Origin: Galerina marginata
Lineage: Eukaryota; Basidiomycota; Agaricomycetes; Agaricales; Galerinaceae
Reading direction: 5' to 3'
Assembly: GCA_023014335.1 (NCBI GenBank)
Contig: JAECYW010000021.1
Coordinates: 310,001-374,000, forward strand
Length of the DNA stretch: 64,000 nucleotides
Below the pieces are notes generated by a model. It had not been told where the DNA came from. It ran no database searches and saw only the letters and a program-made list of their open reading frames with translations. The position numbers and the translations under genes are program-made. Below are positions 55,304 through 64,000 of the stretch, in pieces. The first letter of the stretch is position 1, and each line of letters begins with the position of its first letter.

Positions 55304-57758
55304 ATGGCTCTCTCCAAAGTACGTTCGCACCTCCCCTTGTCCCCGCATATGTTTAAATTCTCCTCCTCAGCACGTAAACCCTGACAGAATCCTTCAACAA
55401 TCTCATGTGGGACTTTATATCGTTTATCAATAGCTTCTTTCGCTCACTGTGCAGCCCTTTTAGGACAAACCCGCCGCTCATAAGGGGCCACACATTGCCA
55501 CTGCTACTGCTGATCACTCAGGCTACTCCTACGGAGATCGCTATGCAACCAGTCCCATTCCTAAGTACCACATAGCCTCCAAGGTAACGAAGTTCCCTGT
55601 ACTGCCCACCGACTCGTGCTCAAACTTTAGCAGGGCGTCAGTGCTGATGCGGCCTATAGGCTTATTCATGACGAGTTGAGCCTTGGTAAGTCAACATATC
55701 ACAGTTGCTCAACGTCACGCTGAACATATGCTTCAAAGATGGGTCTACTGTTCTCAACTTGGCTTCTTTTGTGCATACTTGGATGCCTTCCCAAGCAGAA
55801 GAGCTTGTAAGAGAAAACATATCTAAAAATCTTATAGGTGACCCTATCTTCTTGCTCGTCTTTACCCGCCATGCTAATATAACCCATAGACAGTGACGAA
55901 TATCCCGCTACGCGTATGTTCATTTATTTATCTTTTGTAATGGCTTCCGACTTTCTTTGGTGATCAGAGGTCCTCCATACCCGCTGTAAGGACATTTCCT
56001 CTACCTTCGCTGATCAAATTTAACCTGTTGACCCAGGCGTTTCTATCCTGGCCGATGTGTGGCACGCACCTTCCGCCAAGGAAGCCATCGGAACGGCGAC
56101 CACAGGCTCTTCTGAGGCTGCTCAACTTGGAGGGCTGGCTATGAAAAGAATCTGGCAGGACAAACGAAAAGCCGCGGGCAAAAGTATCCACGAGCCAGGG
56201 CAAGTCCATCTTATTGCTAGCTTGTAATATCATCTTCATCTATCTGTTCAGTCCGAACATTGTCATGGGCGCGAACGCTCAAGTTTGCTTGGAAAAGTTT
56301 GCTCGATACTTCGAGGTCGAATGCAGACTGGTGCCAGTTTCAGTCGAAAGCAAATATCGGTTGGACCCCAAGACGGCCATGGAATACGTCGACGAGAACA
56401 CAATTGGTGTTTTCGTCATTCTAGGAAGTAAGTACCTCCAAATGATGTGAAGTTCCTGTCTAAACTTCTTACATAGGTACCTACACTGGTCACTACGAGC
56501 CCGTGAAGGAAATGTCGGATCTTTTGGATGAATATGAAGCAAAGACTGGGAATCATGTTCCCATACATGGTTCGTCCAAGACTTTTTTTCCCAATGGTTT
56601 CAACTAAACATGCCTATAGTCGACGCTGCGTCGGGTGGATTTGTCTCGCCTTTTGTGACGGTAAGCTATCGTCATAGACAAATGTTTGTTGCTTATGGGG
56701 AATAGCCTAAACTTGTTTGGGACTTTAAACTTCCTCGTGTCGTCTCTATCAATACCTCGTACGTCTCTCGAAGGCAGGCAACATTATGAAAGCTCGTTGC
56801 TTACTTTTTTGTGCTATAGTGGCCACAAATTCGGGCTTAGCTTTGTAGGTGTTGGGTGGGTGGTCTGGCGTGACAAGCAGCACCTTCCCAAAGATCTCAT
56901 CTTTGAGCTTCATTACCTCGGATCCGTCGAATATTCTTTCTCCTTGAATTTTTCGCGACCAGCAGCCCCAATCATAGCTCAGTACTTCAACCTTATCCAC
57001 CTTGGTTTCGAAGGATATCGCTCTGTGGGACTCAGCGATATGAAAAATGCTAGGTTGCTCAGCCGTTCGCTCGAGAAGACGGGATATTATACTGTCCTTA
57101 GCGACATCCACAGAGCACTTGGTGCTCGTGATCCTCTGGGTATCGATGACTCCGATATAGAGGTGACTATTCAAAACTCGACGTGAAGACATTGTACTAA
57201 AATCTGGCAGGCTTATGAACCTGGACTTCCTGTCGTTTCATTCCGTTTCTCTGACGAGTTCAAGAAGGACCACCCTGATGTCCAGCAGAAATGGGTTCAG
57301 ACATTATTGAGATCGAAGGGATGGTGAGGACTTCAAGCTTTCCCATTAGAAGCGAGAACTAACCACCAACGTTTGAAAAGGATCGTACCGAACTACGAGT
57401 TGCCGCCCCATCTTGAGAAGATTGAGATTCTTCGCGTCGTTGTCCGCGAAAATGTAACAGAAGTGGTATGTGACATATCCGGCTTAAGGTTTTTATGTTA
57501 TTGATACACCCGGACAACAGTTGATTGATAAACTCATCGCGGACATTGTGAGTTTGTCTACTGGAACATTTTTGATTATACGACTAACCGGAACTACAGA
57601 TTGAAATCACGGAGCAGTTGGCGGATTCGAGCTCTTCTTTCCATAGCTTAAATGCCTTGGGACACATCCAAAGGCCAAAGAAGCATGAACACCCCGACAG
57701 CCCTCTCAAGGAAGGCTTAGGAAGCAAATCTTCTGGAACCTATGCTCGGCCCTGTTAA
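55304..57758 (+). CDS. GAD1: Glutamate decarboxylase
   Basis: PLP enzyme converting glutamate to GABA, cytosolic, feeding the GABA shunt. Exon 1 is only MALSK (55304-55318), spliced to [40 protein letters not shown]. Then [28 protein letters not shown] (a short exon near 55893), [45 protein letters not shown] and [19 protein letters not shown]. The metal-side [14 protein letters not shown] and the PLP-Lys motif [20 protein letters not shown] follow, then [20 protein letters not shown]. The stop after GTYARPC is at 57756-57758. More than ten exons and a usual family length. Confidence 0.95.
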
Positions 57759-58108
57759 ATCGTGCATGCACACAAGTATTGAATACTTAGCACAAAAATC
57801 CTTGTATACTTACATAAACAGCGTATCATGTATGAAATTTCCATGTCTTTCCTTCCTTACCCTTGGGCCTCAACGCCTTCATATATCGTGCATTAGGGCA
57901 ATGAAATTGGATTGAAACAAATAATTTATATGATAAAATTTTGGACAATTTGCTCCCAAGCTTCATGACGTCCTTGACACGACAACAAGGCCAAACACGC
58001 GCGACGCGCTCCGGACCGCGGAACTTCTATTTTACTTTCAACCTTTGCAACCTTGTCACAAATTTCTAATCTTCTGTGCTCTTTGCACTCTAAGTACCAG
58101 CAACAGTA
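57759..58108. other. Intergenic, GAD to POLD2
   Basis: About 350 bases, AT-rich around 57780-57940. No supported gene. Confidence 0.5.
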
Positions 58109-60052
58109 ATGTCTGCATATCAAACGATGTAAGCGATTACAAGATACGACCGCGTAATCTGACATTCATTCATTTTCAACGCAAGCCCATTGCCCCCAAC
58201 TCTCCCCAGGCCTTCGACAATCATTGTGGCCCCCGACCCGAAAACGCCATCTTTTTTAATTGGACCGTCCAGAAAATCGTATAAGCATCAATACTCAAAT
58301 ATCTACTTCATACGTTTACGACTTCTCCGAGATGCAGTTGTATCACGTTCCCATCGCAAGTGGATGGATGTTGCAGGTAGATTTATACTGTTCTAGGATC
58401 GGCGAGGAGGGTGCTAACTCTACACTATATAGGCGATCCTGTGTTGATTCCACGCGTACTCGAAGTTGAAAAGGGCAGACTGTGCTACGTTGTGGGGACG
58501 GTCTACATGGACATGCCACTTAAACCAAATGTCATGGAAGATATCGCAAGAGACGTGGGGCAATAATTTTACGCGTCTTTGAATCAGAACTAAATGAGTT
58601 AACCAGCAATCTATACCGCCTCCGCCGCCTCTGGCCAAATATTGCTCAGTCGGGGACAACATTATGTTGGAGGACGAATCTGGAAGGATCAAGCTCGTCG
58701 GAGACCTAGTCAAAGATGCTCGACTCGTAACAGGCGTTATAATTGGTGCTTTGGGAATGGAGACACCCAACGGGGACTTCGAAGTCATTGACATGTGCTA
58801 CGCGGAGATGGCGCAGCAGCCAACCGTGGAGTACGGGCCTTCCGAAGAGGATAAAATGGACGTAGATGGTAAGCGCCGTACATGTTTTCTGGTACAAATC
58901 TGATACGTAGCAAACACTACAGGAGAAGGAGTCAGCGCTGTATCAGATGAATGGATAGCTATAATTTCTGGACTTGACATCGGATCAGCATCCCCTAGTG
59001 ATCCACAGATTCAAATGTTGGTCGAATATTTGACTGGTGAAGGCAATGGTGTTGATGACCAGGTCTCCGCGGCACAAATATCTCGGTTAATTGTAGCTGG
59101 TGATTCTTTAGCACCAATCGCGCCAGACCTCACGGAATCTGTTCTAATATTGGACGACAAAAAAGCTGTGAGTGAATTTGGTTCATCGTTTAAGCCGTCA
59201 ACTAACCTGAGTTGGACAGCGTCGACATGGACAGGATTCGACGTCTTTCTCGCCTCATCCGATTTTGAGCTTGTCAGCGAGTTTAAATGATATTGCGAGC
59301 TCGATGCCTATACATATCCTACCTGGCGAATTAGATCCATCTGGCACGATTATGCCTCAGCAACCCTTTCCTCGAGCCATGTTTGGTGACGCGTCGCGTT
59401 ACTCTACGTTTATTTGCGAATCGAACCCGACATATCTGACCATTGCGTCTGACCCAGAGTCAGAGGCTTCATCTTCACGACCGGCCCGACCTCTGGTGAA
59501 AAGAACACTCCTGATCAATTCCGGGCAGCCTCTTAATGATATGTTCAAATATCTGTCTTCTCCGCCCAACACACGCTTATCCGTTTTGGAATCCACGCTA
59601 AGATGGCGACATATGGCTCCTACTGCGCCCGATACACTGTGGTGCCACCCTTATATACAGGAAGACCCATTCGTGATCTTAGAGACGCCAGACATTTATA
59701 TCGTGGGTGGACAGAAGAGGTTCGGAACAAAGTTGGTCACAGATCATCAGCAGTCCTCAAAACAGAAGGGCAAACTCCCTACAAGGTGCCGGATAATCAT
59801 GGCTCCAAGCTTTGCACAAACGGGGATACTCGTCCTTGTCAATTTGAGGACATTGGCCGTGAAATGCGTCAATTTTTCAGTACACGGGATGACCACCGGA
59901 GGAAAGGACGACGTTAAAGGTGGGATATTCCTTCCGTTCAACCTTATATTTCTAAAATTATTGCAGAGGAACCATCAAATGCACCGAGTCCTTTGCCCGC
60001 CGAACCTTTGCCTTCGGCAGAGTCAGCACCAGATTCTTCCATGGATTATTAA
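58109..60052 (+). CDS. POLD2: DNA polymerase delta subunit 2 (Pol31/Cdc1/POLD2)
   Basis: B-subunit of replicative polymerase delta, nuclear. The start MSAYQT at 58109 joins over GTAAGC...GCAAG to IPLPPTLPRPSTIIVAPDPK, then YKHQYSNIYFIRLRLLRDAV. Then GDPVLIPRVLEVEKGRLCYV VGTVYMDMPLKPN, the OB-fold block MLEDESGRIKLVGDLVKDAR, LVTGVIIGALG, and the inactive phosphoesterase fold: IISGLDIGS, LIVAGDSLAPI, IHILPGELDPSGTIMPQQPF and TLLINSGQPLNDMFKYL. Later MAPTAPDTLWCHPYIQEDPF and PDIYIVGGQKRFGTKLV. The last exon encodes EEPSNAPSPLPAEPLPSAES with a stop at 60050-60052. Convergent with SNF8, 90 bases away. Confidence 0.93.
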
Positions 60053-60142
60053 TTCTTATGGTTTGTTCTGTTCCATTTATACCTGCATATTCTAGAGAGT
60101 TGCTGTATCCCATTAGCGTCGACTTGAAAAGAAAATAGAATA

Positions 60143-60889
60143 TCAGGCGTCCCATTGCATTGAAGATGGGACCCAGTACGCCCTGCCAACCTGTCCGTCC
60201 TGAGCATCTAACCAGCACATCCCATCCCTAAGCAGCATGTTTTCCAGCGCAGCCCGAGCACGATCCCGCGTCCATCCCTTCTGTCGTATGAGGTCATCTT
60301 CGACCACTCGGCCTCCTTTCTCCCGAGCCGCGGCAAGAATGACTGTCTGATCTTCATCCAATGCCTTCACCACGCTGCGTACCATCTTGCAACCATCGAT
60401 CTCAACCACCTGGTATCCAGCACCCAAAGGCTGCAGCGTCTTGATACTGCGTACGACATCTTCTTCTGTAATACCACCGCCGCCCACTCCGCGCAACTTG
60501 CTGACGAGCCTGACGAGTTCGAACATCTCGATTAAACCTCCGTTCCTTTCCCGTGTGCTAACACAGACATCCACGATCTGTACTCCGAGCTCGTACTGCC
60601 AATCGCCTAGGTTGAGAAGCTCGGCCCACCAACCGCCTTTCTTCGGACCGGCGAGTGGATCAACTCCAATCGACGAACACATTTGCTGGAAAGCATGGCG
60701 AAATGAGGGGTCGTTTTTAATTGATTCCCGGTGTGTAGACGCGAAATGTGCCAATGCTGTACGGAATTGGTCGAGCTGTGAATGGAGATTTTCAACTTGT
60801 GATCGTGACAACTCTGATGAAAGTTCGGCGAATGAGCGTTTGGACTGTTCCTGGAGATCGAAAGCAGCCAGTCCTACACCTCTGCGCAT
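60143..60889 (-). CDS. SNF8: ESCRT-II subunit VPS22/SNF8
   Basis: Single-exon gene of 248 residues, unlike its intron-rich neighbours. SNF8 acts on endosomes to sort ubiquitinated cargo into multivesicular bodies. It begins MRRGVGLAAFDLQEQSKRSF, close to the conserved MRRxxGxxAI start. Then ALAHFASTHRESIKNDPSFR HAFQQMCSSIGVDPLAGPKK GWW, LGDWQYELGVQIVDVCVSTR and NGGLIEMFELVRLVSKLRG, and winged-helix repeats with DVVRSIKTLQPLGAGYQVVE. Near the end are RARAALENMLLRDGMCWLDA and YWVPSSMQWDA. The full EAP30 layout and normal length are present. Confidence 0.95.
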   Translation of the reverse strand: MRRGVGLAAFDLQEQSKRSFAELSSELSRSQVENLHSQLDQFRTALAHFASTHRESIKNDPSFRHAFQQMCSSIGVDPLAGPKKGGWWAELLNLGDWQYELGVQIVDVCVSTRERNGGLIEMFELVRLVSKLRGVGGGGITEEDVVRSIKTLQPLGAGYQVVEIDGCKMVRSVVKALDEDQTVILAAAREKGGRVVEDDLIRQKGWTRDRARAALENMLLRDGMCWLDAQDGQVGRAYWVPSSMQWDA

Positions 60890-62364
60890 GATGGTCGTTC
60901 ATGAGCGGTTGTTTGGCCAGATTGTCCCTGTCCATGACATCAGTGGACAAACAACCTATATTAAGCTCTTTCTCTCTCAGGAGTAAACACTCGAGGCCTG
61001 TTATTCCTCGAAATCAGCCAACCACTGCTTCTTCTGCTTAATGGCTCACCGCATTTTGTTTTGAAACAGTCGGCCGACCAGAGCAACCCCCTGGTTTCGA
61101 TGGAATTATTATTTTGTGACATACTCGAGTACATAGCATCGTTTTTATAGTTCTGGATAGTATTTACATCCTGGCTAAATATGCTCTCATCCGCAGCTCA
61201 ATTGAATCTAGGTTCTAAAAATGCAATTATTGTCGACGTCAAATTGAAAATAGACAGATTAGCACACCAACGGCCATTGACATCGTTCTATTCAAAATAA
61301 CATCTCTTCCGCATTGTTTCCATGAATGCATGCAATGGGAAAAGGCAGAGATCATGAGTCTGACCTTAACTATTTGCTAGACTCGAATCCAGTCTCTATG
61401 GATCAATACCCGGGATGACAAATGATTTTTTGGGTCCTCGTCTGAGAAGGACTATCGTTATAGCGCATGAGAGAACTGATGGACAACTGGGATGTTTCGA
61501 ACTTTCGGCGATGTCGCTGGGAACGCTATGATAGTGTGCCGCTTTGCCGAGGAGACATCTAAATTCGTCATTACCTGGGAACGATTCCTCGTCGAGGATG
61601 TGTGTTCCGAGTCTGTGAGAAAAAAGGTCCAGATGTTGAATAACTCGCCGAATAGTATCACAGTCAACGAGAGTTAAAGCATGTGAGACGCGCGATTCCA
61701 CACGATCAATTTCTGCTGGGTTACAGACAGGAATTAGTGCAAATGAATGAAGTTTAGTCACACTTATTGTTCGGCGCCTTCGGAGATGGGTGCTCATTTA
61801 AGATAGGTCATTTCCACGCAATCAGACGAAGGTGTTCGGGCCAGAGGAAGCCGTGTTGGGTCCATCAAGATGCGCTTTCCTCGAGAAAAGATGGAGAAAG
61901 GTGGGACACTCGTGATGGCGTGTACATATGGGCACTCGCAGAGCGGTACAGCCGGTGGGCTGCATGAAAGATAACCGCCATTTTGTCGGGCGGGCAGAAT
62001 AAAGTGGATCGGGGTGGTGGGAATAGCTAGATTTCAAATGGGTCCACAACTTCAACTTGACCAAACAATGCAATTGCCTCTCTAGGTTATTTTTAGATCT
62101 GCACCAGTGATCATTCCTCGCCACACCGCGAAATACCATAGCACCGCGACAGCCGCAACACGCACTACTTACACACAGTGAGAATAAGAGGAACCGCATG
62201 GGAATTGAAAGCAAAATTCGAGCTGCAAACACAGCCTAACGTGGTATTCTCCGCAGCACTTTCAAGGCAGGATATATTAAGAAGTAGGAGGTATTAGAAC
62301 AACTGTGTTAACCATCTCCTCAACCTTCTTTCCTTGGCCCTCCTCCTTCCTCCACGACTTCGAT
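60890..62364. other. Mostly intergenic
   Basis: About 1.5 kb. A 133-codon minus frame with ATG (61797-61396, MSTHLRRRRTISVTKLHSFA) and a 136-codon minus frame (62232-61822) with a signal-like start are open but match nothing I recognise. I cannot support either as a gene. Confidence 0.4.
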
Positions 62365-63331
62365 ATGTTGACGAAATCTGCCGCTTTATTCCTCCTCCCA
62401 GCGCTTGTCGCTGCTCAATACGGCTACGCCCCTCCCGACACGACTACCCCATCCCAGACGGCTGCAGCACCCGCCGTTATTCCCTCGGCCCCTGCAAATA
62501 CCGCAGGACACATAAACGTTAGTGGCTCTCACCTTGCCCTTTTGTCGAAATTGCAACATCATTTTTGCAGATTGACGTCGGCTTCCAAGGAAAATTCGTC
62601 TTCAATCCCGCCAATGTCACTGCGAATGTTGGAGATCTGGTCACTTTTTACTTCCCAGGGTGAGCAGTTGTGTCTGTCGAGCTTTGAAAGGTGTTAAACA
62701 GGAAACCGCCTCAGCACCATCCCCCATTCAGTAACACAGTCTTCATTCGCTGCTCCATGCACATATTTGGCTGCCAATGCTACCGCAAGTACTCCTGGCG
62801 GTTTTGATTCTGGTTTAGTCATGGGCTCGACATTCACAATCAATGTTACCGACACTCAGCGTAGGTGCTCTGCCAAGATGGAGACATCCTACTAACTTGC
62901 TATCTCTAGCCATCTGGTTCCACTGCAAACAGGTGAGTGAATTCGGAGGTAATGTGTACAATATTGCTTAGCTGGTTTGTCACTCGTCAGGTTCTGCATT
63001 GTGGCCAAGGTATGGTTGGAAGTATCAATGCGCCGGCCACTGGGAATACCTTCGATAGCTTCATGTCTGCAGCCGTGGCCATTGGCAGCTCTGAGACCAC
63101 TGTAAGCCAGCCAGTTCATGCGGAAACAGAACAGGAATAACACCAGTTATCCAGGAAACCGACAACGGAGCCGTGACTGGAGGAGTCCACGGCGTTGCCA
63201 CTGCCGCACCAACCAGTGATGCTGGTACTACCCCTGGTTCTAGTTCTGGAACTACTTCCAGTGCCACCAAGGTCGTCGCAAGCGCCAGTGTTGCGTTGCT
63301 TTCCGCAGCAATTGCAATTTTCTTGGCTTAA
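62365..63331 (+). CDS. Secreted cupredoxin, probably GPI-anchored
   Basis: Start is the ATG at 62365. Signal peptide MLTKSAALFLLPALVAAQYG, then a Pro/Thr/Ala-rich stretch. The cupredoxin domain reads GHINIDVGFQGKFVFNPANV TANVGDLVTFYFPG, then IPHSVTQSSFAAPCTYL, FDSGLVMGSTFTINVTDTQP IWFHCKQ, and by splicing VLHCGQGMVGSINAP. His (PHSV), Cys (FHCK), His (LHCG) and Met (GQGM) could form a type 1 copper site. A Ser/Thr/Gly-rich stalk and hydrophobic tail (SVALLSAAIAIFLA) fit a GPI signal. About five exons. Similar proteins are common at the surface of mushroom fungi, and their role is unsettled. Confidence 0.87.
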
Positions 63332-63747
63332 ATTTACAGCATATGTCTTGATGCCAGGGCAAAAGAACTTTAAAGCGATCAAGGCGGTTGGATCCAGCAT
63401 ATAGAAGTTGTGTACCGTCGAAATATGCGGCTTGGTTCCAAGATTATTCATACCTACAGTACTGTCGTGACTTGATGAGTTAATGACGATTATTATCCTT
63501 TCAAACTCTCGTCAGCGTGAGCGTGAGCTTTGTTGCCATACGGTAACTGGAAAGATCATGGTGGTGTAAAACATAGGTGCATTACGGTGGCTGTGCCATT
63601 TTCATTACGGAAGGCACAGTAGATTCGCAGCCACACCCTTCGACGCTCACCATTAGAAGGTCATGACAAGCGCTTACAATTAACACTTCTCCCAGATTGC
63701 CTAGCCTGCTGGAACTCGCATTATAGACTACCAATACGCTGCAGATA
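63332..63747. other. Intergenic
   Basis: About 415 bases between the cupredoxin stop and the next start. No supported gene. Confidence 0.5.
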
Positions 63748-64000
63748 TGTTTGCGAAAATCCCTCAGAAATTTACTGCCCCGTTTGGTTTATTAGGAGAC
63801 GAGGCGAAGCTCGCTTTCCCCAGTCAACCGAATGGAATCACCAAGCTTTCAACAGTTAGGGTACGTGCACGAATATCTATGCTTGAGTAAAGGGCTAACT
63901 TATCGTAGAATATACCAGCATCCGATGCATACTGGGAGCAAGTGAGGGTTTCCTTAATGTCAAATTCTATTGGTTGTTCATGGGCTGTCCCGTAGTACTT
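63748..64000 (+). CDS. Start of an unidentified gene (partial at right edge)
   Basis: The ATG at 63748 gives MFAKIPQKFTAPFGLLGDEA, KLAFPSQPNGITKLSTVR, then by a good intron (GTACGT...CGTAG) NIPASDAYWEQ and a further donor GTGAGG at 63942. The conserved-looking SDAYWEQ suggests a helical-repeat protein, but too little is visible to name it. Confidence 0.6.

Noticed and set aside
61300..61400. Possible tRNA (GACTCGAATCCAGTC near 61380)
   Set aside because: No matching acceptor, D or anticodon arms were found. Likewise no tRNA elsewhere in the window passed a visual check.

Overview
The window reads as nuclear DNA of a mushroom-forming basidiomycete (Agaricomycetes). Genes are close together on both strands and cut by many short introns, mostly about 50-60 bases with GT...AG ends. 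The proteins are typical of that group: a basidiomycete-type sesquiterpene synthase, paired NYN-LOTUS proteins, a DOMON-cytochrome b561 protein and a GPI-type secreted cupredoxin. I had no search tool, so identities rest on protein motifs and family knowledge. Exon edges were read by eye.

Layout. 1-3584: 5' part of a Ty3/gypsy LTR retrotransposon on the minus strand (pol cut by the window edge, gag, an extra 5' ORF, primer-binding site, 163-bp LTR). It lies 83 bases before the start codon of SF3A1 (3668-6321). 6781-9666: a Ser/Pro-rich protein, an ER tail-anchored E2 enzyme (UBC6/UBE2J type), and mitoribosomal mS37. 10494-19410: two NYN-LOTUS paralogues with MSH2 between them. 19513-24011: a TACO1/YebC gene with an apparent frame break, and a SulP sulfate permease. 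25373-26613: a sesquiterpene synthase. 27968-31693: STRAP, an NTF2-like protein and an SDR oxidoreductase. 31994-37049: CMC2, transketolase, QCR7 and NDK. 37050-40315: a gene-free, AT-rich, repeat-rich island with a 1.08-kb terminal-inverted-repeat element bounded by an 8-bp duplication, and a long palindrome. 40316-49841: CYB561-DOMON, an EST1/SMG6-like PIN nuclease, and a GH31 alpha-xylosidase. 50251-60889: a TPR protein, serine dehydratase, PET100, glutamate decarboxylase, POLD2 and VPS22/SNF8. 62365-64000: a cupredoxin and the start of an unidentified gene.

How the parts relate. Several genes serve mitochondrial respiration (mS37, TACO1, CMC2, QCR7, PET100) and several serve genome or RNA maintenance (SF3A1, MSH2, the EST1/SMG6-like protein, POLD2, two NYN proteins). 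No operon-like logic is implied. Many pairs are head-to-head with short shared upstream regions (UBC6/mS37, CMC2/TKL, QCR7/NDK, PET100/GAD). The strongest new observation is the retrotransposon: an 11-base stretch just downstream of its LTR is exactly complementary to the predicted 5' end of its own transcript. This is the arrangement used by self-priming Tf1-type elements. Its gag and pol frames overlap with a possible -1 slip site.
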